Shown: positions 50,233 through 60,601, numbered from the stretch's first letter. The stretch is DNA of 64,000 nt from Albimonas donghaensis (GCF_900106695.1 NZ_FNMZ01000002.1:496001-560000); one strand, 5' to 3'. Numbers and translations: made by a program. The notes: generated by a model not told the origin, from the letters alone.

Positions 50233-52089
50233 ATGCTCGGCCGCCTGAAAGACCTTTTCGACCCGTTCGCGCCCTACCCGGCGCGCACGCCGCCGGACCG
50301 CTACTGGCCCTTCATGCGCATGTATCTCGCGCCCCTGAAGCGGCCGATGGTGTTCGCCGCCTTCATGGGGCTGGTGGTGGCGGCGGTGGAAACCGGGATG
50401 ATCTATTACGCTGGGCGCATCGTGGACCTGCTGGCGCGCAACGCCGAGGGGCCCGAGGCGCTGTGGTCCCGACACGGGCTGGAACTGGCGGGCGTGGCGC
50501 TGCTGGTGCTGCTGGCGCGGCCGGTGGCGATCGCGGTGCAGATGGCGACGCTGAACCTGGTGGTCGGGGTCAACGCCATCGCGCTGGTGCGCTGGCGCAC
50601 GCATCGGCATGTGCTGGGACAGTCGGTGGGCTTCTTCCAGAACGACTTCGCCGGGCGCATCGCCAACCGCATCGTGCAGACGGCGCCGGCGGTGGAGGAT
50701 TCGGCCTATGGCGCGCTGGAGGCGATCGCCTATTTCTCCGCCTATGTGGTCGGCGCGGTGCTGGTGCTGAGCGACGCGGACGCGCGGCTCGCCATCCCCA
50801 TCGCGCTGTGGTTGGTGTTCTACGGCGTGGTGCTGCGGCTGCTGATCCCGAAGATGGCGGAGGCGGCGAAGCGGTCGTCGGAGGGGCGCTCGGCGCTGAC
50901 CGGCAAGATCGTGGACGGCTATTCCAACATCGAGACGGTGAAGCTGTTCGCCCATGCGGAGAAGGAGCTGGACCTGGCGCAGGAGGCCATCGCCGACCTG
51001 CGGGAGCGGGACGGCGAGGAGATGCGGCTGCAGACCCTCATGTCGATCTGCCTGGCGGTGGCGGGCGGCGCGCTGATCGTGGGCACGGTGGGGACGGCGG
51101 TTTACCTGTGGTCCGGGGGCGCGACGACGGCGGGGGCGGTGTCGGCCGCGACGGCGCTGACCATCCGGCTGTCGGCGATGATGGGCTGGATCATGTGGGT
51201 GACCTCGCAGCTGTTCCAGTTCGCCGGGATCATCCGGGAAGGCATGACCACGATCTCCCGCCCGCACGAGATCACCGACGCGAAGGGGGCGAAGCCCTTG
51301 CAGGTCTCGGGCGGGGAGATCCGCTTCGAGGGGCTGCGCCACAGCTACGGCAAGAAGACCGGCGGGCTCGACGGGCTGGACCTGGTGATCCGGCCGGGGG
51401 AGCGGGTGGGGCTGGTCGGCCGCTCGGGCGCCGGGAAGTCGAGCCTGGTGAACCTGCTGCTGCGCTTCCATGAGATGGAGGAGGGGCGGATCCTGATCGA
51501 CGGCCAGTCGGTGCGCGAGGTGACCCAGGACAGCCTGCGCACCGCGATCGGGATGGTGACGCAGGACACGTCGCTGCTGCACCGCTCGGTCCGCGACAAC
51601 ATCCTTTACGGGCGGCCCGACGCCTCGGACGCGGAGATGGCCGCGGCGGCGGAGCGGGTGCGGGCGGCGGAGTTCATCCCCGCGCTGGAAGACCCCCAGG
51701 GACGCACGGGCTACGAGGCGCATGTGGGCGAACGGGGGGTGAAGCTGTCGGGCGGGCAGCGTCAGCGGATCGCGCTGGCCCGCGTGGTGCTGAAGGACGC
51801 GCCGATCCTGGTGCTGGACGAGGCGACCTCGGCGCTGGATTCGGAGGTCGAGGCGGCGATCCAGGACGCGCTTTACGGGATGATGGAGGGCAAGACGGTG
51901 ATCGCCATCGCTCACCGCCTGTCCACCATCGCGCGGCTGGACCGGATCGTGGTGCTGGACGCCGGCCGGATCGCGGAGACCGGGACCCATGACGAACTGC
52001 TCGCCGCCGGCGGCCTCTACGCCGGGTTCTGGGCGCGGCAGTCGGGCGGGTTCCTGGCGGTGGACCCGGCGGAGACGGCGGCGCGATAG
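50233..52089 (+). CDS. ABC exporter, fused permease and ATPase (first of two)
   Basis: A 618-residue type I exporter half-unit. The membrane domain (about residues 30-330) has helices such as PMVFAAFMGLVVAAVETGMI, and the linker LTGKIVDGYSNIETVKLFAH is typical. The ATPase has Walker A LVGRSGAGKSSLVNLL, Q-loop MVTQDT, signature KLSGGQRQRIALARVV, Walker B ILVLDEATSALDS and the H-loop IAIAHRLSTIARLD. GGAGGG precedes the ATG at 50233; the frame is open to 49720. A paralogue at 53006 probably forms a heterodimer with it. The substrate is unknown. Confidence 0.94.
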   Translation: MLGRLKDLFDPFAPYPARTPPDRYWPFMRMYLAPLKRPMVFAAFMGLVVAAVETGMIYYAGRIVDLLARNAEGPEALWSRHGLELAGVALLVLLARPVAIAVQMATLNLVVGVNAIALVRWRTHRHVLGQSVGFFQNDFAGRIANRIVQTAPAVEDSAYGALEAIAYFSAYVVGAVLVLSDADARLAIPIALWLVFYGVVLRLLIPKMAEAAKRSSEGRSALTGKIVDGYSNIETVKLFAHAEKELDLAQEAIADLRERDGEEMRLQTLMSICLAVAGGALIVGTVGTAVYLWSGGATTAGAVSAATALTIRLSAMMGWIMWVTSQLFQFAGIIREGMTTISRPHEITDAKGAKPLQVSGGEIRFEGLRHSYGKKTGGLDGLDLVIRPGERVGLVGRSGAGKSSLVNLLLRFHEMEEGRILIDGQSVREVTQDSLRTAIGMVTQDTSLLHRSVRDNILYGRPDASDAEMAAAAERVRAAEFIPALEDPQGRTGYEAHVGERGVKLSGGQRQRIALARVVLKDAPILVLDEATSALDSEVEAAIQDALYGMMEGKTVIAIAHRLSTIARLDRIVVLDAGRIAETGTHDELLAAGGLYAGFWARQSGGFLAVDPAETAAR

Positions 52090-52263
52090 GCGGGGCGGAG
52101 CGAGGCGGCCGGGGACCCCTTTTCTCCGCCGGCCTCCCTTCCCGTGCGGGAAGGGAGGCAGGCGGGGCGGGGGCGTGCGGCTTGCCTCCGCCGCGGCGCC
52201 GCGCCCATCCTGCCCGACCGGAGGCGCCAAGACCGCCGGTTCGAACAGAATGGGAGAGCCCGG

Positions 52264-52785
52264 ATGACCGACGACCAGACCCAGACCCAAACCCACAGTT
52301 TCCAGCGCAGCCACTCGGTCGACATCGACGCCGCGCCGGCGGTGGTGCTCGACTACGTGTCCAACCCCAATTCCTGGCCGCGCTGGCTGGCCGCCTCGCA
52401 TGAACTCGACAGCCCCGACCGGCCGCTGGTGACCGGCGACGTGTTCCGCGAGGAATGGCGCACCCGCACCGGGCCCGCGGTTCTGCGCTGGCGGGTCACC
52501 GATCACCGCCCCGCCGAGATGTGGATCGGCGAGACCGGCGCGGATTTCCTCGGCCCGATCATCGTGCGCTACGACGTGGCGCGGGTCGGCGGGCTGACCC
52601 GCTTCACCCGCACCGTCACCAACCCGGCCCGGCCCAGGCCGATCTCGGACGCCCAGATAGCGGGGGTGGACGCGGAGGCGGAGATCGCGCTCGCCAACAT
52701 CAAGCGCAATATCGAGACCGGCGCGATGGAGACGACCCCGACGCCGAGGCGCGCCGCCCGGAGCCGGCTGAACGGGGGCGGCTGA
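52264..52785 (+). CDS. SRPBCC-family protein
   Basis: A 173-residue protein of the START/SRPBCC (polyketide cyclase-like) fold. It reads FQRSHSVDIDAAPAVVLDYV, SNPNSWPRWLAASHEL, EEWRTRTGPAVLRWRVTDHR, and TRFTRTVTNPARP, the usual beta-grip order with a ligand pocket. The ligand is unknown. It lies between the two ABC exporter genes, 175 bases after the first, in the same direction. Confidence 0.85.
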   Translation: MTDDQTQTQTHSFQRSHSVDIDAAPAVVLDYVSNPNSWPRWLAASHELDSPDRPLVTGDVFREEWRTRTGPAVLRWRVTDHRPAEMWIGETGADFLGPIIVRYDVARVGGLTRFTRTVTNPARPRPISDAQIAGVDAEAEIALANIKRNIETGAMETTPTPRRAARSRLNGGG

Positions 52786-52880
52786 ACGGGGGGCGCGGGG
52801 GCGGGACGGGGGCGGGACGGGGGGAGCGGGGGCGGGACGGGGGCGGGACGGGGGCGGGACGGGGGGAGCGGAACGGGGCG
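52786..52880 (+). repeat. G-rich tandem repeats (gggggcgggac type) before the second exporter
   Basis: The 11-bp unit gggggcgggac recurs about five times, broken by two copies of ggggggagcg. The many runs of four or more G could form a G-quadruplex on the plus strand, in the leader of the second ABC gene. Confidence 0.8.
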
Positions 52881-53005
52881 CTTTCCCCGCCCCCGCCAGG
52901 CCCGCCCCCGAGGCGCGCCGGGAGGACAATTCGACCGGCGCCCTTGACCTCAAGCCGGGTCGAGACCCTATCTCCCCCAGGCCAGACGCCGCAGGAGGCC
53001 CGCTC

Positions 53006-54949
53006 GTGACCCATCCAACCGCCCGCCAGTCCCGCCCCGATGCGCCCGAAAAGGACGTCTCGGGCCGCGACTGGACCCGCCGGGCCGCCGATCTTTTCGA
53101 CCCCTCCGCCCCCGCGGAGGGGCCGCCGCCCACGGGCTTTTACGCCTTCTGCCGCTGGGCCTTGCGCGGGGCCGGGCCGGTGTTCATGCTCGCCATGCTG
53201 GCCAATATCGCGCTGGCCTGGGCCGAGGTCGGCGTGGCCTGGGCGGTGTCCTGGGCGGTCGACCTGATCGCCGAGGCCGGCCCGACCCTGACCGAGCCCG
53301 GCGCCCGCGCCGCCTTCCTGGGCGAACACGGGTTGCTGCTGACGCTCGCCGCCATCGCGGTGTTCGCGGTGCGGCCGGTCTGCGTGGCGATCTCCTCCGG
53401 GCTCATGCAGTTCTCGTTGCAGCCGGGGATGTTCCAGCTGACCGTGTTCCGGCTGCACCGGCACACGCTCGGCCAGCCGATGAAGTATTTCGAGGACGAT
53501 TTCGCCGGGCGCATCTCGGCCAAGCAGCTGCAGACGGGGACGGCGCTGACCGAGCTGGCCTCCGAGGTCGTGCAGGCGGTGAGCTTCGCGCTGGCCTCGA
53601 TGGTGGCGGCGCTGGTGGCGCTGGGGGCGGCGGACTGGCGGCTGACCATCGCGCTGCTGGCCTGGCTGGTGGTCTACCTGGCCTGGGTGGCGTGGATGCT
53701 GCCCCGCCTGCGGGCCAGGGCGCGGGAACGGGCGGACGCGCAGTCGGCGCTGTCGGGGCAGCTGGTCGACACGATCTCGCATATGGAAACCGTGAAGCTC
53801 TTCGCCCATGCGGGGCGGGAGGAGGACCACGCGCAGGAGGCGCTGGGCCGGCTGCGCGAGGCCAAGATCGCCTTCGGGCGGCTCGCCTGGACCTATCGCA
53901 CGGTGATCGCGGTGCTGGCCGGCGCGCTGCCGCTGGCGCTGCTGGGCACGGCGCTGTGGCTGTGGTCGGCGGGCACGGGCAGCCCCGGCGCGGTGGCGCT
54001 GGCCGGGCTGCTGGCGCTGCGCATCGGGCAGATGTCGGGCTGGATCAGCTTCACCGCCATGGGCATGTTCGCCAATGCCGGCGTGGTGGAGGACGGGATC
54101 CGCACCCTGACCCCGCCGCATACGCTGATCGACGCGCCCGACGCCGCCCCGTTGGCGCGCGCCGAGGGGCGGCTGGCCTTCGAGAACGTCACCTTCCAGT
54201 ACGGCCGCGACGACGAGGACGACGAACATGCCGGCGGGCTGGACCGTTTCGACCTGACCGTGAAGCCCGGGGAGAAGGTGGCGCTGGTCGGGCGATCCGG
54301 GGCCGGCAAGTCCACCGCCATGAAGCTGGCGCTGCGGCTCTACGACGTGGAGCAGGGGCGGATCGCGCTGGACGGGGCGGATATCCGCGGGCTCGCGCAG
54401 GACGACCTGCGCCGGCAGATCGCCTTCGTCACGCAGGACACGGCGATGTTCAACCGCTCGGCGATGGACAACATCCTCTATGGGCGCCCCGACGCGGGGG
54501 AGGCGGCGGCGATGGAGGCCGCCCGCCAGGCCTCGGCCCATGAGTTCATCATGGAGCTGGAGGATTTCCGCGGCCGCGCCGGGTATCAGGCCCGGCTGGG
54601 CGAACGCGGCGTGAAGCTGTCGGGCGGGCAGCGCCAGCGGGTGGCGATCGCGCGGGCGATCCTGAAGGACGCGCCGATCCTGATGCTGGACGAGGCGACC
54701 AGCGCGCTGGATTCGGAGACCGAGGCCGAAGTGCAGGCGGCGCTGGAGCGGCTGATGGAGGGCCGCACGGTGGTCGCCATCGCGCACCGGCTGTCGACCA
54801 TCGCCCGCATGGACCGGATCGTGGTGATGGAGGACGGCCGCATCGCCGAGGAGGGGACGCATGAGGCCCTGATCGCGCGGGGCGGGCGTTACGCCGACCT
54901 CTGGGCGCGGCAGTCGGGCGGGTTCCTGGGACTGGACGCGGCCGAATAG
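53006..54949 (+). CDS. ABC exporter, fused permease and ATPase (second of two)
   Basis: A 647-residue paralogue of the exporter at 50233. The start is a GTG at 53006, 7 bases after GCAGGAGG. The membrane domain shows PVFMLAMLANIALAWAEVGV and LVDTISHMETVKLFAHAGRE. The ATPase has ALVGRSGAGKSTAMKLALRL, FVTQDTAMFN, KLSGGQRQRVAIARAI, ILMLDEATSALDSETEA and AIAHRLSTIARMD. Both end QSGGFL plus a short tail. With its partner it probably forms a heterodimeric exporter. Confidence 0.94.
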   Translation: MTHPTARQSRPDAPEKDVSGRDWTRRAADLFDPSAPAEGPPPTGFYAFCRWALRGAGPVFMLAMLANIALAWAEVGVAWAVSWAVDLIAEAGPTLTEPGARAAFLGEHGLLLTLAAIAVFAVRPVCVAISSGLMQFSLQPGMFQLTVFRLHRHTLGQPMKYFEDDFAGRISAKQLQTGTALTELASEVVQAVSFALASMVAALVALGAADWRLTIALLAWLVVYLAWVAWMLPRLRARARERADAQSALSGQLVDTISHMETVKLFAHAGREEDHAQEALGRLREAKIAFGRLAWTYRTVIAVLAGALPLALLGTALWLWSAGTGSPGAVALAGLLALRIGQMSGWISFTAMGMFANAGVVEDGIRTLTPPHTLIDAPDAAPLARAEGRLAFENVTFQYGRDDEDDEHAGGLDRFDLTVKPGEKVALVGRSGAGKSTAMKLALRLYDVEQGRIALDGADIRGLAQDDLRRQIAFVTQDTAMFNRSAMDNILYGRPDAGEAAAMEAARQASAHEFIMELEDFRGRAGYQARLGERGVKLSGGQRQRVAIARAILKDAPILMLDEATSALDSETEAEVQAALERLMEGRTVVAIAHRLSTIARMDRIVVMEDGRIAEEGTHEALIARGGRYADLWARQSGGFLGLDAAE

Positions 54950-55068
54950 GCGGGCGGCGGGCGGCGGCCGGGCTGTGACGCCCTGCCGGATAGCCCGGCG
55001 GGCGGTTTCGGCCGAGGGTGCGTCGCCCCCGCGTCCGCAACGGAAACCGTCCGCATGGCCCTGCCCGC

Positions 55069-55521
55069 ATGACGCTGATCGACCCGCATCCCGAGATCCT
55101 GCTCGCCGCCGGATCGCCGATCCCGTCGCACGCGCTGGCCGCGATCGCCGCGCTGGGGCTGGCGATCGCGCAGCTTCTGGCGCGCAAGGGCGGGCGGCGG
55201 CACCGGGTCCTGGGCTGGATCTTCGTCGCGCTGATGGCCTGGACGGCGGTGAGCGCGCTGGGCATCTCCACCATCGGGACCTGGGGATATTTCAGCCCGA
55301 TTCACCTGCTGGTTCCGGTGGTGTTCGGGTCGCTGTTCATCGGGCTGCGCGCGATCCGGCGGGGCGACGTCGCGGGGCACCGGCGCGCGATGATCCTGCT
55401 GGCGACGCTGGCGCTGGTCATCCCCGGCGCCTTCACCCTGCTGCCCGGCCGCATCATGCATGACGTGGTGTTCGGGCCCCCGGCGGACGGGGCGCCCGCC
55501 TCCGCCCCGGTCGCCGACTGA
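55069..55521 (+). CDS. DUF2306 membrane protein
   Basis: A 150-residue protein with four membrane helices (SHALAAIAALGLAIAQLLA; VLGWIFVALMAWTAVSALGI; IHLLVPVVFGSLFIGLRAI; AMILLATLALVIPGAFTLL). The motifs RKGGRRHRVLGWIF and RRGDVAGHRRAMI are typical of DUF2306. Function unknown. The ATG at 55069 is chosen; the frame is open to 55018. Confidence 0.85.
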   Translation: MTLIDPHPEILLAAGSPIPSHALAAIAALGLAIAQLLARKGGRRHRVLGWIFVALMAWTAVSALGISTIGTWGYFSPIHLLVPVVFGSLFIGLRAIRRGDVAGHRRAMILLATLALVIPGAFTLLPGRIMHDVVFGPPADGAPASAPVAD

Positions 55522-55808
55522 CGGCGCGCCGTTCCGCGACGGGCCGGGCGAATCGAGCGGCCGGACCACCGCCCGGGCGGCGGCGATGCATCCGGGTCAA
55601 TGCCGTGAGAAAAAACCCAAATGCGGCGACTCTGCGTCTACCTGTCTCTGGACCTTGAACTTGGCGGGCGGTAATCGGGCTCCGGATCGGTCTTTCCCAT
55701 TCCGGGGAGGACCGTCGGCATTTCGTCCCGCCAGCCTGATCTAGGCGCCAGCCGGGCGTCCGCGAGAACGGCGGGGGACGCGACGAACACGCGAAGGGGG
55801 ACAGCCTC

Positions 55809-56369
55809 GTGGCCCACGCAGAATCGGACGCCGAACCGACCCGCCGGGATTTCCTCTACGTCGCGACGGCCGCCGCCGGCGCCGTCGGGGCCGGCGCGGC
55901 GGTCTGGCCCCTGGTCGACCAGATGAACCCCAGCGCCGACGTGCTGGCGCTCGCCTCCATCGAGGTGGACGTGAGCGCGGTGGAGGTCGGCTCGCAGCTG
56001 ACCGTGAAATGGCGCGGCAAGCCCGTGTTCATCCGGCGCCGGTCGGAACAGGAGATTTCGGAGGGCCGCGACGTGCCGCTCTCGGATCTCAAGGATCCCA
56101 TCGCCCGCAATGACAACCTGCCCGGCGACGCGCCCGCGACGGACGAGGACCGCACCCTCGACGACGCCGGCGAGTGGCTGGTGATGCTGGGCGTCTGCAC
56201 CCATCTGGGCTGCGTGCCGCTGGGCGAGGCCGGCGATTTCGACGGCTGGTTCTGCCCCTGCCACGGGTCGCACTACGACACCGCGGGCCGGATCCGGAAG
56301 GGTCCCGCGCCGACCAACCTGCCCGTCCCGGTGGCCGTGATGGCCGACGGCAAGATCAAGCTGGGCTGA
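55809..56369 (+). CDS. petA: Ubiquinol-cytochrome c reductase iron-sulfur (Rieske) subunit
   Basis: A 186-residue Rieske protein of the cytochrome bc1 complex. The Tat signal anchor reads [20 protein letters not shown]. The 2Fe-2S ligands are in CTHLGC (residues 130-135) and CPCHGSH (149-155). It carries electrons from ubiquinol to cytochrome c1 on the periplasmic side. The start is the GTG at 55809, with AAGGGGG upstream; 287 bases before it must hold the operon promoter, but no clear boxes were seen. It is first in petABC. Confidence 0.97.
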   Translation: MAHAESDAEPTRRDFLYVATAAAGAVGAGAAVWPLVDQMNPSADVLALASIEVDVSAVEVGSQLTVKWRGKPVFIRRRSEQEISEGRDVPLSDLKDPIARNDNLPGDAPATDEDRTLDDAGEWLVMLGVCTHLGCVPLGEAGDFDGWFCPCHGSHYDTAGRIRKGPAPTNLPVPVAVMADGKIKLG

Positions 56370-56379
56370 GGAGACGAGC

Positions 56380-57693
56380 ATGGCCGGCATCCCGCACGAG
56401 CCCTACGAGCCGAACTCCGGTTTCGAGAAGTGGCTGCATTCCCGCCTTCCCATCGGCGGAATGATCTACGACACCCTGATGATCCCCACGCCCAAGAATC
56501 TGAACTGGATGTGGATCTGGGGCATCATCCTCACCGTCTGCCTGGTGATCCAGATCGTGACCGGCATCGTGCTGGTCATGCATTACACCCCGCACACGTC
56601 GCTGGCCTTCGCCTCGGTCGAGCACATCATGCGTGATGTGAACGGCGGCTGGCTGATCCGCTACGTGCACATGAACGGCGCCTCGCTGTTCTTCATCGCC
56701 GTGTATTTCCACATCTTCCGCGGTCTCTACTACGGGTCCTACAAGGCCCCGCGCGAGATCACCTGGATCATCGGCGTGCTGATCTACCTGGCCATGATGG
56801 CGACGGCGTTCATGGGCTACGTGCTGCCCTGGGGCCAGATGTCCTTCTGGGGCGCCACCGTGATCACCAACCTGTTCTCGGCGCTGCCGCTGGTCGGCGA
56901 GCCCATCGTGAACTGGCTCTGGGGCGGCTTCGCCGTCGACAACCCGACGCTGAACCGGTTCTTCTCGCTGCACTACCTGCTGCCCTTCGTGATCGTGGGC
57001 CTGGTGGCGGTGCATATCTGGGCCTTCCACTCGACGGGCAACAACAACCCGACGGGCGTCGAGGTCCGCCGCGGCTCGATCGAGGAAGCCAAGAAGGACA
57101 CCGTGCCCTTCTGGCCCTACTACGTGATCAAGGACCTGTTCGCCCTGGCGGTGATCCTCCTGGTCTTCGTCGTGCTGGTCTTCTACATGCCGAACTGGCT
57201 GGGCCATCCCGACAACTACATCGAGGCCAACGCGCTCTCGACCCCGGCCCATATCGTGCCCGAATGGTACTTCCTGCCGTTCTACGCGATCCTGCGCGCC
57301 ATCACCTTCGACATCTGGTTCATCGACTCCAAGCTGGGCGGCGTGCTCGCCATGTTCGGGTCGATCGCGGTGCTGCTGTTCGCCCCGTGGCTGGACACGT
57401 CCAAGGTGCGCTCGGGCCGCTACCGGCCGAAGTTCAAGATCTGGTTCTGGATCTTCGTGCTGAATTTCTTCGTGCTCATGTGGTGCGGCGGCCAGCCGGC
57501 CGAGGGCATGATCCCGACCATCTCGCTGATCGGCACGATCTACTGGTTCGGCTACTTCCTGGTGATCCTGCCGGTGCTCGGCCTGGTCGAGACGCCGAAG
57601 CCGATCCCGGCGACGATCGAGGAAGACTTCGATCGGATCGTGGCCGCCAAATACGCCAAGTCCGGCGACGCCGCCGCGACCCCGGCCGAATGA
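56380..57693 (+). CDS. petB: Cytochrome b of the bc1 complex
   Basis: A 437-residue integral membrane cytochrome b with two hemes. Heme His pairs lie in helices around [15 protein letters not shown] / [20 protein letters not shown] (first pair) and [20 protein letters not shown] (later pair). The Qo site has the conserved [13 protein letters not shown]. It follows petA by 10 bases. A GAGGAGACGAGC stretch precedes the ATG. The length fits the alphaproteobacterial form. Confidence 0.98.
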   Translation: MAGIPHEPYEPNSGFEKWLHSRLPIGGMIYDTLMIPTPKNLNWMWIWGIILTVCLVIQIVTGIVLVMHYTPHTSLAFASVEHIMRDVNGGWLIRYVHMNGASLFFIAVYFHIFRGLYYGSYKAPREITWIIGVLIYLAMMATAFMGYVLPWGQMSFWGATVITNLFSALPLVGEPIVNWLWGGFAVDNPTLNRFFSLHYLLPFVIVGLVAVHIWAFHSTGNNNPTGVEVRRGSIEEAKKDTVPFWPYYVIKDLFALAVILLVFVVLVFYMPNWLGHPDNYIEANALSTPAHIVPEWYFLPFYAILRAITFDIWFIDSKLGGVLAMFGSIAVLLFAPWLDTSKVRSGRYRPKFKIWFWIFVLNFFVLMWCGGQPAEGMIPTISLIGTIYWFGYFLVILPVLGLVETPKPIPATIEEDFDRIVAAKYAKSGDAAATPAE

Positions 57694-57716
57694 GCGGGGC
57701 GAAGGAGAAGATGACC

Positions 57717-58520
57717 ATGCGCATCCGCAACATCCTCGCCGTCGCGGCGCTGGCCGTCTCCCTCCCTGCCGCGAGCTTCGCGGCAGGGGCGGAGGGCCAC
57801 GTCACCGACGTGAGCTTCTCGTTCGAAGGGCCCCTGGGGACCTTCGACCAGCACCAGCTGCAGCGCGGCCTGCAGGTCTACAACGAGGTCTGCTCGGCCT
57901 GTCACGGCATGAAGTTCGTGTCGTTCCGCAGCCTCGGCGAGAACACCGGGCCGGGTTACGATCCGGACCAGGTGAACGCCATCGCGGCGCTCTACGAGGT
58001 GGCCGACGATTCCGACGGCGCCCTGCCGGGCGACACCCGCACGGCGAAGGCCTCGGACAAGTTCCCGGCCAACACCTCGCTGGGCGCGCCGGACCTGAGC
58101 CTGATGGCCAAGGCCCGGGCCGGCTTCCACGGGCCGAACGGCACCGGTCTGAGCCAGATGGTCAACGGCATCGGCGGGCCGGAATACATCTACTCGCTGC
58201 TCACCGGCTATACCGGCGAGGAGCAGTCGTTGGCCGGCGCCACGCTCTACGGGAACCACACCTTCCCAGGCGGCTGGATCTCGATGGCGGCGCCGCTGTC
58301 GGCGGATATCGTCGAATATGCCGACGGGACGCCGGCGACGGTGGACCAGATGGCCAAGGACGTGTCGGCCTTCCTGATGTGGACGGCCGAGCCCAAGCTG
58401 GCCGACCGCAAGGGGGCGGGCGCGCGGAACTTCCTGTTCGTGGCGCTGCTGGCGGTGCTGCTCTACCTGACCAACAAGAAGCTGTGGGCCGGGGTGAAGA
58501 AGCGCAAGAAGGCCGCCTGA
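57717..58520 (+). CDS. petC: Cytochrome c1 of the bc1 complex
   Basis: A 267-residue cytochrome c1. The signal peptide is [20 protein letters not shown]. The heme site is CSACH (residues 59-63) after [11 protein letters not shown], and the axial Met probably lies in [22 protein letters not shown]-type and [13 protein letters not shown] motifs match Rhodobacter PetC. The C-terminal helix ([19 protein letters not shown]) anchors it. The ATG at 57717 has AGGAG 9 bases upstream; ATGs at 57711 and 57690 (the latter overlapping the petB stop) are alternatives. An acidic and Gly-rich insertion is shorter than in Rhodobacter. Confidence 0.97.
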   Translation: MRIRNILAVAALAVSLPAASFAAGAEGHVTDVSFSFEGPLGTFDQHQLQRGLQVYNEVCSACHGMKFVSFRSLGENTGPGYDPDQVNAIAALYEVADDSDGALPGDTRTAKASDKFPANTSLGAPDLSLMAKARAGFHGPNGTGLSQMVNGIGGPEYIYSLLTGYTGEEQSLAGATLYGNHTFPGGWISMAAPLSADIVEYADGTPATVDQMAKDVSAFLMWTAEPKLADRKGAGARNFLFVALLAVLLYLTNKKLWAGVKKRKKAA

Positions 58521-58572
58521 GTCGCGCCGGACGGCGCCTCCCTTCGCGGGGGCGCCTGACCTGAGACGATGC

Positions 58573-58610
58573 AAGGCCCCGTCCCGGCGACCCCGGGGCG
58601 GGGCCTTTTT
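58573..58610 (+). terminator. Intrinsic terminator of petABC
   Basis: aaggccccg (58573-58581) pairs with cggggcctt (58599-58607), the stem continues inward by about five pairs, and ttttt follows. Confidence 0.9.
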
Positions 58611-58946
58611 CGTGGCGACGGCGGTCCGCAGCCCGCGCCCGGCGCCGCCCGCGCCCCGGTCGACCGCCGCGCGGGCGAGACCGGGCCAGGGGCGGGACGG
58701 CGAACGCGCGGCCTCCTCCCCCACCGCCTCGCGCAACGGACGGGAGCCGCGCGCCCAACGTTCCACCCCGGGCCCGGTCTCGCCCGCGCGGCGCGTCGGA
58801 GCGGGCGCCCGGCGGCGCCGGCGCCGCGTTTCGCGCGCTCCGCATCATTCCAGGTCCAGCCGAACCGAAGCGTCGGGGCTGGGGGGCGGGAAGTCTGGGG
58901 CTGGGGGCGCGAGGCCCGCATCAACGCGGCGTCGGCGGGAGGAGGG
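58611..58946. other. Intergenic region with no recognised gene
   Basis: 336 bases between the petABC terminator and the tRNA. Open frames are GC shadows; nothing else was seen. Confidence 0.6.
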
Positions 58947-59023
58947 TGGTGACCCCGACAGGATTCGAACCTGTAACCTGCCCCTTAGGAGGGGGCTGCT
59001 CTATCCAGTTGAGCCACGGGGCC
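58947..59023 (-). tRNA. tRNA-Arg (anticodon CCT)
   Basis: On the minus strand it begins ggccccgtggctcaac and ends cggggtc-a-CCA, with CCA encoded at 58947-58949. The anticodon stem gcccc/ggggc encloses ctCCTaa. The T arm holds ggttcgaatcc. One G-T pair is in the acceptor. Confidence 0.97.
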
Positions 59024-59398
59024 GCCAAGCGCGTGATAGCCGCGCCGGGCCGCCCGGGTCAACGCGGCGCAGGCGACGCGGGGTGGGGTCGGTGCGGGAA
59101 AGGGGGGCGGGACAGGGGGCGGGAACGGCGCAGGCACGCGGCAGGCACGGGGCGGGATGGGGCGGGCACGGGCGCTGTTTCCTTCGCCGCATCCCCTGTT
59201 CGCCGCGCGCCCCTCCGGTTATCGTTGGTTCACGAAGGATCGCCCGCCCCGGTCCGGCCGCGCGCGCGGTCGACGGCGCGGCAGGGCGGCGACGGCGGCG
59301 CGCGCCCGGATCGAAGGGCCGGCCGCCGCATTGGGGACCACGACGCGCGGGCCTCGTCCGGCCGCGTCGCGCAGCGAATACGAAGGGGGGGCCCGCGC
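59024..59398. other. Intergenic region with no recognised gene
   Basis: 375 bases between the tRNA (minus) and the FAD monooxygenase (plus). Nothing beyond GC-rich shadows was seen; the tRNA promoter must lie in it. Confidence 0.6.
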
Positions 59399-60592
59399 AT
59401 GGGGCGCAGGCTGCAACTGGCGCTGGCCGGGGCCGGCATCGGCGGGCTGGCCATGGCCACCGCATTGGGCCGGGCCGGGCACGGCGCCACGGTCATCGAA
59501 CGCGCCCCGGCGCTGGGCGAGGTGGGAGCGGGGCTCCAGCTTTCGCCCAACGCCATGCGCGCGCTGGAATTTCTCGGCGTGGCGGAGGCGGTGCAGGCCG
59601 TCGCCTCGCGCCCCGAGGCGGTGGTGCTGCGGCTGCACCGCTCGGGCCGGCAGGTCTACCGCCTCGCGCTCGGTCGGGCGGCGGAGACCCGCTGGGGCGC
59701 GCCTTACCTGCATATCCACCGCGCCGACCTGCTGGCGATTCTGGAGCGCGCCGCCCGCGAGGCGGGGGCCGAGATCCGCACCGGCATCCATGTGGAGCGC
59801 GCCGGCGACATCCGCGGCGGCGCCGCCCTGCACACGGATGCGGGGCGGATCGAGGCCGACCTGGCGATCGGCGCGGACGGCGTCCGGTCGGTGGTGCGCG
59901 AGGCGCTGACCAATCGCGGGCGGCCGCGCTATTCGGGATTCGTCGCCTGGCGCGGGACCGTGCCGGCCGACCGGCTGCCGGCGGGCCTTCTGGCCCCGCG
60001 GGCGACGGTCTGGATGGGGCCGCGGCGGCACCTGGTGACCTATCCGCTGCGCGAGGGGCGGATGCTGAACTTCGTCGCCATCGAGGAGCGCGAGGCCTGG
60101 ACCGCCGAGGGCTGGTCCGCCCCCGGCGACCCGGACGCCCTGCGCGCGAGCTTCCACGGCTGGCATGAGGAGGTCGGGCAGCTCTTCGCCGCGGTGGACC
60201 AGACCTATCAATGGGGCCTGTTCCGCCACGCCCCCCTGGGCCGGTGGAGCGAGGGGCGCGTCGCGGTGACAGGCGACGCGGCGCACCCGACCCTGCCCTT
60301 CCTCGCGCAAGGCGCGGCGCTGGCGCTGGAGGATGCGGTGGTGCTGGCGCGCGCATTGCAGAGCCATGAGCTGACCTCCGGCCTCACGGCCTGGGAGGCG
60401 GCGCGCAAGCCGCGGGCGACCTGGCTTCAGGCCGCCGCGGCGCGCACCGGCAAGCGGTTCCATTCCCGCTGGGCGCCCGAGCAGATGGTGAAGGCGACGG
60501 CTTTGGGCCTGTTCTCGAAACTGCTGCCGGACCGGGCGCAGGGGATCAACGATGCGGTCTACGCCTACGATCCGGGGCGCGCGCCGCTGTAG
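59399..60592 (+). CDS. FAD-dependent aromatic monooxygenase (salicylate hydroxylase-like)
   Basis: A 397-residue class A flavoprotein monooxygenase. The Rossmann motif is LALAGAGIGGLAMATALGRA, the DG motif GADGVRSVVREALT and the GD motif VTGDAAHPTLPFLAQGAALA, followed by LEDAVVLARAL. It begins near the GAGIGG motif, so ATG 59399 is right; the frame runs back to 58946 over the tRNA and is not coding. It resembles 3-hydroxybenzoate 6-hydroxylase and salicylate 1-monooxygenase groups; the substrate is not known. Confidence 0.92.
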   Translation: MGRRLQLALAGAGIGGLAMATALGRAGHGATVIERAPALGEVGAGLQLSPNAMRALEFLGVAEAVQAVASRPEAVVLRLHRSGRQVYRLALGRAAETRWGAPYLHIHRADLLAILERAAREAGAEIRTGIHVERAGDIRGGAALHTDAGRIEADLAIGADGVRSVVREALTNRGRPRYSGFVAWRGTVPADRLPAGLLAPRATVWMGPRRHLVTYPLREGRMLNFVAIEEREAWTAEGWSAPGDPDALRASFHGWHEEVGQLFAAVDQTYQWGLFRHAPLGRWSEGRVAVTGDAAHPTLPFLAQGAALALEDAVVLARALQSHELTSGLTAWEAARKPRATWLQAAAARTGKRFHSRWAPEQMVKATALGLFSKLLPDRAQGINDAVYAYDPGRAPL

Positions 60593-60601
60593 GGGCCGGG
60601 G

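Noticed and set aside
50032-53133. A 1033-codon open frame on the minus strand
   Set aside because: It is antisense to the first ABC exporter and the SRPBCC gene; no domain is seen and it reflects GC bias.
58946-59398. Longer start of the FAD monooxygenase
   Set aside because: The open frame runs through the tRNA-Arg gene and puts about 150 residues before the Rossmann motif.
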